Assembly (NCBI GenBank): GCA_947175585.1
Contig: CAMWNL010000114.1
Span: 1 to 6,262, forward strand
Source of the DNA: an uncultured Bacteroidales bacterium
Lineage (GTDB): Bacteria; Bacteroidota; Bacteroidia; Bacteroidales; Muribaculaceae
Length of the DNA: 6,262 nucleotides
Direction of reading: 5' to 3'
The notes beneath the pieces are model-generated. The model made no database searches and had not been told where the DNA came from. It saw nothing but the letters and a program-made list of their open reading frames with translations. This document shows, one piece after another, positions 1 through 6,262 of this stretch (position 1 is its first letter; every line of letters begins with the position of its first letter). The position numbers and the translations under genes are program-made.

Positions 1-126
1 TGTCTCGGGAGTTGTTGTAGTCGGGTCGTCAGTCTTCTGAGAGTTGTTTTTAGCGTCACCGCATGCCGTACATGATACGGCAGCGGCAGCGATGAGAGCA
101 GCTAATGTTATGCGAAATTTAAACAT
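1..126 (-). CDS. N-terminus of a lipoprotein downstream of susD (partial, runs off left edge)
   Basis: The frame is open from an ATG at 126-124 to the window edge, giving 42 codons with no stop. The peptide begins MFKFRITLAALIAAAAVSC: a short basic start, an Ala/Leu-rich hydrophobic core, then two possible lipidation cysteines, C19 (AVSC) and C22 (CTAC, followed by Gly-Asp). After these comes a polar, Thr/Pro/Asp-rich stretch (KNNSQKTDDPTTTTPET), typical of the flexible linker that tethers Bacteroidota surface lipoproteins. This shows a type II signal peptide and nothing about the mature domain. The gene starts 33 nt after the susD stop on the same strand, so it is probably the third gene of the operon. 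In Sus-like loci this position usually holds a SusE/SusF-type surface glycan-binding protein or a lipoprotein glycoside hydrolase; which one cannot be decided here. No Shine-Dalgarno motif is seen upstream, as is normal for the phylum. Confidence 0.8.
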   Translation of the reverse strand, partial: MFKFRITLAALIAAAAVSCTACGDAKNNSQKTDDPTTTTPET

Positions 127-159
127 GATATTCTATTATATTAGTGGGTCGTTAGATTA

Positions 160-1692
160 TTAATAGCCGGGATTCTGCTCGACGTTGGGATTTGTGTCAA
201 GCACATCCTGAGGAATCGGCAAAAGATAAGAATTACTGGTAAAGGGGACAGCCATTGGTAGACGGCCGGAATCGTTGCGTTGAGCCGCGGCCATTGTTTC
301 TTCGAGAATGTCGAGGCGCACGAGGTCATACCAGCGCTCGCCTTCGCATGCGAGTTCGAGACGGCGTTCGTTGACGTATGCCTTGAACAGATTGTCTTTG
401 CTGCTCTTCTCTGCCGAAGTGAGTTTGGCAACGCCTGCGCGAGTGCGGATTTTATCAATGATGGCTGCCGCGCCTTCGAGATCGACATTGTCTCCGTTGA
501 TGAGAGCTTCAGCCTTCAGGAGGAGAACATCATCATAACGAAGGAAGAACACATTGCTGAAACCCGAGCGAACCTTATACATGAATGCATAGTTGTCAGA
601 CGGATAGTAGTTGGACCATGCACATTCGTAATAAACGACGGTCTGTTCTTTGCGCTTTGTGTCGCCGACTTTGTCAAACGCCGCAATAAGGTCGCGTGAG
701 GGGGTGATCCACTTTGCCCATGAGAATGACGCATCCCAGTCTTCGAGACAACGACCATACATCCATGAGGCCCAGTTGCCGGAACCGACGGGGTAGTGGA
801 CTTCGAGGATTGACTCGATGGTGTTGGTGTGAAGCGGAGTCGCCGCAAATCCGTCTTTGACGGGGCCGTCAATGTTGAAGAGATCGCCATAGTCAGGACA
901 GAGGTCATAGCCGCGAGCGGTGAGAGCGTCGACGTATTCGATCACTTTGCTATAATCGCGTACTGCCTTCTCGGCATAGACTTTTGCGAGAATAGCCCGG
1001 GCTACATCCTTGCTGAAGCGAGTCTTGTCAGCTGTGCCCTCTGGAGCATAGAGGAGAGCATCGTTGAGATCCTTGAGGATATATTCGTAAGCTTCGGCTT
1101 CGGTGTTCTGAGCAGGGAAGTAGCTCTCGTAAGACTCACCGATGTTATCAGACGTGATATCTTTTGGCACGGTGGTGATGATGGGAATGTTGCCCCACAT
1201 ACGGACCATGCGGAACCATATAAATGCTCTCATGATTTCAGCCTGAGCGCGCATTGTATTGATTTCGGACTCTGACAGGCTATTGTCACCTACCGATGCG
1301 ACACCGACGATAAACTTGGTGCATTTTGCGGCCTGAAGCATGTAGTACTCCCAGTCACGGTTTACACACAAGGTTGTGCCGTTAAGGTCGTTGGTCGCGG
1401 GATCGACGACTTCCGAACCTGTTGTGCCGGCATAGGCATTGTCGCTATGAACGTCACCGATTAGCAGGAAGTCAAGTTGCAGAGTGTTCTGATTGCCTCT
1501 GAAATCCTCATAGAGAGCAGTCAGGGCGCTCTCCGCATCAGCGCGGTTTTTATAGATGATCTCGTCGACAGTGTTGTCGATTGAACCTTCGGTCACGTCA
1601 GAGTAGTCGCTTACCGGCTCGTAGTCGAGACCGCATGAAGCTGTGATGAGCGAAAGCGCAGCAATGCTGCTGATGATATATTTTGCGTTCAT
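160..1692 (-). CDS. susD: SusD/RagB family outer-membrane glycan-binding lipoprotein
   Basis: This is a 510-residue SusD-like lipoprotein, the usual family length. It is expected to sit on the cell surface as a lid over the SusC barrel and bind the incoming glycan. Residues 1-20 form a lipoprotein signal peptide ending TASC, with C20 the lipidation site; acidic residues follow closely (GLDYEP), as in surface-exported lipoproteins of this phylum. The N-terminal helical region includes AQAEIMRAFIWFRMVRMWGN (149-168), matching the family's conserved helix before the 'G-D/N-x-P' turn. RFSKDVARAILAKVYAE (225-241) and FFLRYDDVLLLKAEALIN (382-399) are typical TPR-like helices. The C-terminal RagB/SusD signature is NERRLELACEGERWYDLVR (441-459), where a Cys replaces the more common Phe before EG. 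The protein ends in QNPGY, a classic family terminus. The ATG lies 15 nt after the susC stop, indicating co-transcription and probably coupled translation. The symbol is a family label; ligand specificity is unknown. Confidence 0.95.
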   Translation of the reverse strand: MNAKYIISSIAALSLITASCGLDYEPVSDYSDVTEGSIDNTVDEIIYKNRADAESALTALYEDFRGNQNTLQLDFLLIGDVHSDNAYAGTTGSEVVDPATNDLNGTTLCVNRDWEYYMLQAAKCTKFIVGVASVGDNSLSESEINTMRAQAEIMRAFIWFRMVRMWGNIPIITTVPKDITSDNIGESYESYFPAQNTEAEAYEYILKDLNDALLYAPEGTADKTRFSKDVARAILAKVYAEKAVRDYSKVIEYVDALTARGYDLCPDYGDLFNIDGPVKDGFAATPLHTNTIESILEVHYPVGSGNWASWMYGRCLEDWDASFSWAKWITPSRDLIAAFDKVGDTKRKEQTVVYYECAWSNYYPSDNYAFMYKVRSGFSNVFFLRYDDVLLLKAEALINGDNVDLEGAAAIIDKIRTRAGVAKLTSAEKSSKDNLFKAYVNERRLELACEGERWYDLVRLDILEETMAAAQRNDSGRLPMAVPFTSNSYLLPIPQDVLDTNPNVEQNPGY

Positions 1693-1707
1693 TGTCTTGG
1701 TCTGTTA

Positions 1708-4677
1708 TTAAAATTCTACATTAATACCGAACACATAGCTCTTGCAGTGGGGATATGTGCCCCAGTCAATGCCTTGTACGGCTCCGCTGTTGCCCCACTG
1801 GTTGACTTCAGGGTCCATGCCTGAGTAGTGGGTGAAGGTCACGAGGTTGGAGGCGGTGAAGTAGGGCTGGAGGCGGTTGATGCCGGCTTTCTTCATCCAT
1901 TTGCCGCGGATATCATAAGAGAGGGAGATATCTTTGATGCGGATATAGCTGCCGTCTTCGATAAAGTATGTCGAGTTGCGCATGTTCCATCCGGCTTTGG
2001 GCACGTCGGTAATCTGACCGGGGATGCGCCAGCGGTCGAGCACACGGGTAGTCTGGTTTTTGCCGTCATACATACCCTCGGTCTCCATGCGTGAAGCGTT
2101 GAAGATGTCGTTGCCATAAGAACCCTGAAGGAAGATGCTGAGGTTAAAACCTTTGTAAGAGAATGTATTGGTCATGCCGAAAGTGAAATCGGGATTGGGA
2201 TCGCCGATGAATGTTCGGTCAGATGAGGAGATACGACCATCGTTGTTAAGGTCTTGATAAATCATGAGACCGGTCTCGGGGTCAACACCGTTGGCAACAT
2301 AGCCATAGAAACCGCCGAGTGCGCGGCCGGGCTGATTGCGGACTACAGCTTCATTGACTGTTTCACTTGTCACAGCGTCGAGATATACTTTCTGGAGCTC
2401 AAGGTTGGTGAGTTTGTTTTTGTTGAACGACATATTGAGATTGGTGGTCCAACTGAATTCACCAACGAAGTTACGTGATGTGATGCCGAATTCAAAACCT
2501 TTGTTGGTCATTTCGCCTTCATTACGCTGGATTGAGTTTGCGGCGGCCGAGCCGGATGGGAGTGATACCCACATAAGCATGTCGCTCGTTTTCTTATAAT
2601 ACCAGTCGGCGTTTAACTCGATGCGGTTGTTGAGAACGATGAAATCAATACCGACGCCGGTCTGGGTTGTCGTTTCCCAAGTGAGGTCGCGTGTACGGAG
2701 ATTGGCCTGAGTTATGGTTGGAACGGCAGTGGAGTTGCCATCCTGGAACCACTCGATGCGGTTGATGTTGTAGCGCTGAAGATAAGCATAGTCGCCTACG
2801 CCATCCTGATTACCGGTCTTACCCCAGCCGGCACGGAGTTTGAGGTCATAGATCCAATCTATGTCTTTAAGCCAGTTTTCCTGAGAGATGCGCCAGGCTG
2901 CCGAAACGGAGGGGAAAGCTTTCCAGCGGTGGTCAGGGTGGAGTTTTGATGATCCGTCGTAGCGGATATTAAATGTTGCGAGATATTTTGAATCAAAATT
3001 GTAGCTGATACGGCCCAGATAAGACATAATACCCCATTGTGAACCGCCGGTACCTGTGCCTGACCAGCTGATTTTGTTGGCTGCGTTAAGTGTCTGGATA
3101 AGACCGTTACGGAAATATTGACCGCTCATCCAGCTGTTTGAGTAATTGGAATCTGTCCACGACGTAGCGGCCATGAAGTCAAATTTATTTTTGCCGAATT
3201 CGATGTTGTAATTGGCCATGTTGTCCCATGTGAGGACAGTGTTAGTGTTACGGTTATCAGAAGCAGTGCCTCCCTGTTCACGGCCCCATGTCGTTTTTTC
3301 AGGGTCGAGGAACGATGTGCTCCAGCCGTGACGGCGGTCCATTGTGAACTTGCTTGTAAGAGTAAGCCCCTTTGCAAGATTGAAGAGGAGTTCGCCTGAC
3401 GCTATGAGACGGTCTTCGCGGTTGCGGTTTGACTCCTGACGGGCTTCGTTTTCAAGTGGGCTCTGCATGTTGAGGCCGTAGAAATTATTGTAATAGCGAT
3501 CGGGGTTTTCGGGATCCCAGACAGGGGCATAGGTCGGAGTGTTGATGACCGAGAGGATTACACCTCCGCGGTTACCGACTGTGCCCATAGCGCCACCGCC
3601 GTTAGACGAGTAGTCTGAATAAACTATGTTGGCTTTGGCTGTGAGCCATGAACGGAGTTTGCCTTCTACGTTAGCGCGGAAGTTATAGCGCTGGAAGAAT
3701 GAGCTTTTGAGGATACCGCGGTCACGCTGGTAGCCACCTGAAATGTAATAGCTGATTTTTTCAGAACTCTGAGACACTGAGAGCTGGTAAGTCTGAGTAT
3801 TACCGGTGCGGTAGGTTTCGTCAAACCAGTCTGTCTGGTCGGTGAGACCGTCAGGGAGCTTAACGAGACCGATCTCGTCCATGAGGTCTTTATACTGGGC
3901 CGCATTGAGGACATCCATCTTTTTGGCTACGTTGGTGAAACCGCCCTGAAGGTTAAGTGACACCTTTGCATTGCCTGACTTTCCCTGCTTGGTTGTGATG
4001 ATTACAACGCCGTTAGCGCCACGCGAACCATAGATAGCGGCTGAAGAAGCATCTTTAAGAATCTGCATGTTCTCGATATCGCTTGGCGAAAGGAAGTTTA
4101 CATTATCGACAGGTACGCCATCGACTACATATAGCGGTTCGTTAGAGCCATTGAATGAAGTTGTGCCGCGCACACGCACAGTCAGGCTACCGCCGGGTGT
4201 ACCGGTAGGTTGCTGCACAGCGACACCGGGAGCCTTACCCTGGATAGCCTGGGCGGCTGAGATGATGGGACGGTTGGCGAGTGCGTCTTCACCGACGGTG
4301 GAGACTGCTGTTGTGAGATCTTTACGTTTAACGGCACCATATCCGATAACGACTACTTCATCAAGGTCGGTAGTGTTAGACTCCATCACTACACTCATCG
4401 ACGTGGCGGCTTTGTGTTCGGTGGTGTTATAGCCGATGTAGGAGAACACGAGGACAGTGCCTTCGGGAACACGGATTGAGAAATGGCCGTCCACGTCGGT
4501 GGTGGCGCCAATGCCGGTGTGACCTTTAGCAACGACACTTACACCGATCAGTGGTTCGTCGGTGGTGTCGGTAACTGTTCCGGACACATTGATATCAGCA
4601 GCGAAAGCCGATAGCGTGCCGGTCAGAACCATGACGAAATAGAGCGCCAATGGTAATAGATTACACTTGGTTTTCAT
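1708..4677 (-). CDS. susC: SusC/RagA family TonB-dependent outer-membrane transporter
   Basis: This complete 989-residue SusC-like protein is expected to import oligosaccharides across the outer membrane using TonB-ExbBD energy, paired with the SusD-like lipoprotein encoded next. Residues 1-26 are a Sec signal peptide (cleavage near SAFA-A). Residues about 29-100 form the carboxypeptidase-regulatory-like beta-sandwich (VSGTVTDTTDEPLIGVSV). A TonB-box-like DEVVVIGYG follows at 106-114, then the plug domain from about 118 to 232, with the family signature from PLYVVDGVPVDN (181-192) through SAAIYGSRGANGVVIITTK (212-230). The rest is the beta-barrel, with the conserved acidic DLNNDGRISSSD motif, YSGMDPEVN (951-959) and a final aromatic residue (NVEF) as needed for Bam-dependent assembly. 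No STN domain precedes the carboxypeptidase-like domain, so it is not of the kind that signals to an anti-sigma factor. No frameshift or truncation is seen. The ATG directly precedes the signal peptide, and the upstream leader is A-rich without Shine-Dalgarno. Substrate is not deducible. Confidence 0.96.
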   Translation of the reverse strand: MKTKCNLLPLALYFVMVLTGTLSAFAADINVSGTVTDTTDEPLIGVSVVAKGHTGIGATTDVDGHFSIRVPEGTVLVFSYIGYNTTEHKAATSMSVVMESNTTDLDEVVVIGYGAVKRKDLTTAVSTVGEDALANRPIISAAQAIQGKAPGVAVQQPTGTPGGSLTVRVRGTTSFNGSNEPLYVVDGVPVDNVNFLSPSDIENMQILKDASSAAIYGSRGANGVVIITTKQGKSGNAKVSLNLQGGFTNVAKKMDVLNAAQYKDLMDEIGLVKLPDGLTDQTDWFDETYRTGNTQTYQLSVSQSSEKISYYISGGYQRDRGILKSSFFQRYNFRANVEGKLRSWLTAKANIVYSDYSSNGGGAMGTVGNRGGVILSVINTPTYAPVWDPENPDRYYNNFYGLNMQSPLENEARQESNRNREDRLIASGELLFNLAKGLTLTSKFTMDRRHGWSTSFLDPEKTTWGREQGGTASDNRNTNTVLTWDNMANYNIEFGKNKFDFMAATSWTDSNYSNSWMSGQYFRNGLIQTLNAANKISWSGTGTGGSQWGIMSYLGRISYNFDSKYLATFNIRYDGSSKLHPDHRWKAFPSVSAAWRISQENWLKDIDWIYDLKLRAGWGKTGNQDGVGDYAYLQRYNINRIEWFQDGNSTAVPTITQANLRTRDLTWETTTQTGVGIDFIVLNNRIELNADWYYKKTSDMLMWVSLPSGSAAANSIQRNEGEMTNKGFEFGITSRNFVGEFSWTTNLNMSFNKNKLTNLELQKVYLDAVTSETVNEAVVRNQPGRALGGFYGYVANGVDPETGLMIYQDLNNDGRISSSDRTFIGDPNPDFTFGMTNTFSYKGFNLSIFLQGSYGNDIFNASRMETEGMYDGKNQTTRVLDRWRIPGQITDVPKAGWNMRNSTYFIEDGSYIRIKDISLSYDIRGKWMKKAGINRLQPYFTASNLVTFTHYSGMDPEVNQWGNSGAVQGIDWGTYPHCKSYVFGINVEF

Positions 4678-4739
4678 TTAAAAGATAAGTTTGTTAGTTG
4701 TTATGATTAGTTTTTTTGGTTATTTGTTTCAGGTAAGAT

Positions 4740-4772
4740 GATCAATTTAATCATGGTTAAAATGCCTTGATC
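4740..4772 (-). promoter_or_regulatory. Predicted hairpin at the 5' end of the susC leader
   Basis: On the minus strand the transcript can fold with outer arms GATCAA (4772-4767) and TTGATC (4745-4740), a one-sided 5-nt bulge GGCAT (4766-4762), inner arms TTTAA (4761-4757) and TTAAA (4750-4746), and a loop CCATGA (4756-4751). All 11 pairs are Watson-Crick. It begins within a few bases of the predicted transcription start. It could protect the 5' end of the mRNA, serve as a regulatory RNA element, or act as a DNA operator; the sequence cannot separate these. It is not followed by a U-run, so it does not look like a terminator. Confidence 0.45.
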
Positions 4773-4779
4773 GACTTTG

Positions 4780-4801
4780 CAAATTTATTAAAAGAAATTT
4801 G
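4780..4801. promoter_or_regulatory. Inverted repeat overlapping the -7 box (possible operator)
   Basis: CAAATTT (4780-4786) and AAATTTG (4795-4801) are perfect 7-bp arms around an 8-bp AT-only-but-one spacer. The left arm covers most of the candidate -7 element. The symmetry could be a protein-binding site at the promoter, or simply the result of the -7 consensus recurring in AT-rich DNA. No known operator consensus is matched. Confidence 0.3.
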
Positions 4802-4810
4802 GCAAAAAAA
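4780..4810 (-). promoter_or_regulatory. Candidate Bacteroides-type promoter for the susCD operon
   Basis: Read on the minus strand, TAAATTTG (4787-4780) is a perfect match to the Bacteroidota -7 consensus TAnnTTTG. Upstream is a T-run ending in G, TTTTTTTG (4810-4803), which supplies a TTTG for the -33 element. Only 15 nt separate the TTTG from the -7 box, shorter than the usual 19-21, so the -33 match is imperfect; that would suit a promoter needing an activator. The predicted start of transcription is near 4773-4776, leaving a leader of about 97 nt before the susC ATG. No other TAnnTTTG was found on this strand between 4678 and 4936. Confidence 0.6.
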
Positions 4811-4846
4811 GGCATGGTAAAGGTATAAAGTAAAAGTTTGATTAAG

Positions 4847-4863
4847 GTATATTACTGATATAC
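4847..4863. promoter_or_regulatory. Inverted repeat upstream of the promoter (possible activator site)
   Basis: GTATAT (4847-4852) and ATATAC (4858-4863) are perfect 6-bp arms around TACTG. The centre is about 80 bp upstream of the predicted susC transcription start, beyond the -33 region, where an activator site would be expected. A further GTAT at 4870-4873 makes a second, shorter dyad with ATAC (4860-4863). AAGGTATA at 4844-4851 recurs as a direct copy at 4820-4827, 24 bp closer to the promoter. The cluster makes a binding site for the adjacent HTH regulator plausible, but this is inference. Confidence 0.35.
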
Positions 4864-4936
4864 TTGAATGTATGATTTTTGGTGCCTACGCGAAAAGTAG
4901 AAATTTTCAGGCTGTTAAAAGGCCGTAAAAACGCGA

Positions 4937-6262
4937 TTATGACGATCTGTCAAGATAGTGACCGAGAGTTCTGACTGACTCGGCGAAATCTTTTTTGGGG
5001 ATAATGGCTTTATTGCGGACCCGGAAACGATTGTTGTAGACGGTCTGCACCGAACAATGAAGAAACTCTGCAATCTTGACGCTGTCGGTGATGCCGAGTC
5101 TCACGAGGGCATAGATTCTCAGTTCGGTGTTGAGTAATTCGCCTTCGCGCGGTATTATTTTTTTATCATCTTGCAGAAGAGAGTTGAAGTCATTGACAAA
5201 GTTAGGGTAGATGTGAAGGAATATGGAATCAAATGATTGATAGAAATCCTTGAGTTCCTCTTTCATATCAAGGTCGGCTGTCTCGGCTTCTATTTCCTTG
5301 TATTTTTTAGTGACGGCTTTGATATGGATATTGCGTTTCAGTTCTTCGAGTTTGCTTATATAGTTTGAGCATATTGTAAATATGTAGCCTATATACTCTT
5401 CTTTGACATAATTGGCTTCGTTAAGCTCGTCATTTTTCAATTTAAGGTCGGTATTCAGTTGATGTAACTGTGAGTTTGCGTCATTAAGCTGCTGTTGGGC
5501 AGCCGAAAGTTTAGCTACGTTTTTATTGAGAGACTTGTTTGCCGCGTCGAGATTGCGTCGCCTGCGTCTGAGTCTTGAATTCTGCACGATAATGGTTGCG
5601 ATAGCTCCCGTCAATACTGCGGCCAGTAGGCACACGAGTATCAGGAAAAATCTTGTGCGCCGCTGCTGCTTTTCTCCCTGCTCCTGATAAGCCCTGTTGA
5701 TCGAGTCGAGAGTGTTTGTGATGCCGTAGGCTTTGACACGGTTAGGATAGGATATCGCTTTGTTGAGACTGTAATTAATGTATCTGTAGGCACGGTTGAC
5801 GTCACCTTCAGCAAACATTATCTTTGCGAGGTCTTCAAGGGAGGATATCTCGGCATTGACTATCTTGACATCGGCGATACCCGATATAGTCATGTACTTT
5901 TTGAAATTATCATGGTCGCCTTTCTGTTCGTAAAGTTTGGCGAGGATATAAGCGTCTTTCGCGTCTTTTCGGGTATTCAGTTCTGATTTGTCAAGAAGGT
6001 CGCGTAGAGCTCCGATGAGTTTGTCGTCAGATTTGTCTGTGCCGAGTATGTCCCAGCCCTTGTACCAAAGATAATCGGGGTGACGACTGTCGATAATCTG
6101 CACTATGGAGTCTTTATAGGCTCTTTCCTTGATATAATAGTCGTTTACGTCGCCTCCGGTGTAATTACCGAGATGGCTGTAAAGAAAAATCATCTGACCG
6201 TAGTAATCGGTCAGTATGTCTTTAGGCAGTGTCGACGGATTGATCGACAGCATTATCTCTTC
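4937..6262 (-). CDS. SusR-like membrane regulator, TPR + TM + coiled coil + DUF6377/HTH (partial, 5' end outside window)
   Basis: The frame is open to the right edge, giving 441 residues; the in-frame ATG at 6253 is internal because codons EEI precede it and the protein already begins inside a helical repeat region. Numbering from that Met: residues 1-190 are TPR-like helices (for example KDAYILAKLYEQKGDHDNFKKY, spanning 99-120), about 202-224 a single transmembrane helix, 229-233 an Arg cluster, and about 234-283 a Gln/Asn/Leu-rich coiled coil. The DUF6377-type region follows, with EEYIGYIFTICSNYISKLEE (285-304) and GELLNTELRIYALVRLGITD (371-390). A helix-turn-helix lies at about 387-416 (SVKIAEFLHCSVQTVYNN, then RFRVRNKA). 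The Arg cluster after the membrane helix suggests the C-terminus is cytoplasmic and the TPR part periplasmic. From recall of the family, such proteins resemble SusR and activate nearby susCD operons. Here it is the same-strand gene upstream of susC, so control of that operon is likely. The ligand is unknown. Roughly 100 or more N-terminal residues, probably with a signal peptide, appear to be missing. Confidence 0.85.
   Translation of the reverse strand, partial: EEIMLSINPSTLPKDILTDYYGQMIFLYSHLGNYTGGDVNDYYIKERAYKDSIVQIIDSRHPDYLWYKGWDILGTDKSDDKLIGALRDLLDKSELNTRKDAKDAYILAKLYEQKGDHDNFKKYMTISGIADVKIVNAEISSLEDLAKIMFAEGDVNRAYRYINYSLNKAISYPNRVKAYGITNTLDSINRAYQEQGEKQQRRTRFFLILVCLLAAVLTGAIATIIVQNSRLRRRRRNLDAANKSLNKNVAKLSAAQQQLNDANSQLHQLNTDLKLKNDELNEANYVKEEYIGYIFTICSNYISKLEELKRNIHIKAVTKKYKEIEAETADLDMKEELKDFYQSFDSIFLHIYPNFVNDFNSLLQDDKKIIPREGELLNTELRIYALVRLGITDSVKIAEFLHCSVQTVYNNRFRVRNKAIIPKKDFAESVRTLGHYLDRSS

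Noticed and set aside
141..908. Minus-strand frames 141-488 and 516-908 overlapping the susD gene
   Set aside because: They are out-of-frame shadows of susD; the SusD C-terminal signature and NPGY end occupy the true frame.
280..1275. Plus-strand open frames antisense to susD (280-699, 308-538, 829-1275)
   Set aside because: They lie wholly inside a gene with strong SusD family motifs, have no recognisable domains or promoters, and read as codon-bias shadows.
1828..4432. Open frames on both strands overlapping susC (for example 1828-2094 +, 2254-2478 +, 3126-3377 -, 3666-3914 -, 4067-4432 +)
   Set aside because: The SusC frame is continuous with conserved motifs from end to end; these frames give low-complexity Ser/Thr/Arg-rich peptides with no family features.
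4752..4822. Direct repeat CATGGTTAAA / CATGGTAAAG on either side of the promoter (4752-4761 and 4813-4822)
   Set aside because: It is a single imperfect 10-bp pair in AT-rich DNA, and one copy is already explained by the leader hairpin.
4886..4936. Rho-independent terminator after the regulator gene
   Set aside because: Only weak stems are present (CTAC/GTAG at 4886-4900; GGC/GCC near 4911-4925), with no U-run in the right place on the minus strand. Read-through into susC cannot be excluded.
4678..4936. Phase-variable invertible promoter
   Set aside because: Such switches in Bacteroidota are flanked by longer inverted repeats. The dyads here have arms of 5-7 bp, do not bracket the promoter as a pair, and no recombinase gene is visible.
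6251..6253. ATG at 6253 as the true start of the regulator
   Set aside because: The frame continues upstream to the edge (EEI before the Met), there is no signal peptide after it, and the protein would begin within a TPR-like region, so it is an internal methionine.
1..6262. Mobile element, CRISPR array, tRNA/rRNA, toxin-antitoxin or defence genes
   Set aside because: Genes fill almost the whole window and all belong to PUL families; no repeat array, transposase, integrase or structural RNA pattern was seen.

Overview
The window looks like part of a Bacteroidota (Bacteroidales) polysaccharide utilization locus (PUL). The evidence is an adjacent SusC-like TonB-dependent transporter and SusD-like lipoprotein, a TPR/membrane/HTH regulator of the DUF6377 (SusR-like) type, AT-rich gene starts with no Shine-Dalgarno motif, and a sequence matching the Bacteroides -7 promoter element. 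Roughly balanced base composition inside the genes, with AT-rich intergenic DNA, would suit a gut Bacteroidales such as Muribaculaceae. That family-level guess is weak without a database search.

Everything is coded on the minus strand, so the locus reads from right to left. (1) 6262-4937: C-terminal 441 residues of the regulator; its N-terminus lies beyond the window. (2) 4936-4678: a 259-bp AT-rich intergenic region, the only substantial non-coding stretch. It holds a candidate promoter (-7 box at 4780-4787), two perfect inverted repeats (4780-4801 and 4847-4863) and a predicted leader hairpin (4740-4772). (3) 4677-1708: complete SusC-like transporter, 989 aa. (4) 1692-160: complete SusD-like glycan-binding lipoprotein, 510 aa, starting 15 nt after the susC stop. 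(5) 126-1: first 42 codons of another lipoprotein, cut off by the left edge and starting 33 nt after the susD stop. The last three genes are very probably one operon.

Inferred working model: the SusD-like lipoprotein and probably the next lipoprotein capture an oligosaccharide at the cell surface. The SusC-like barrel imports it with TonB energy. The membrane-anchored regulator senses a glycan product and activates the operon from the intergenic region. The SusC protein has no N-terminal STN signalling domain, and no ECF sigma or anti-sigma gene is visible, which agrees with one-component rather than ECF control. The substrate cannot be read from this window because no glycoside hydrolase is visible.

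I see no CRISPR array, tRNA, rRNA, insertion sequence or obviously new system. The parts worth a second look are the regulator and the intergenic control region.
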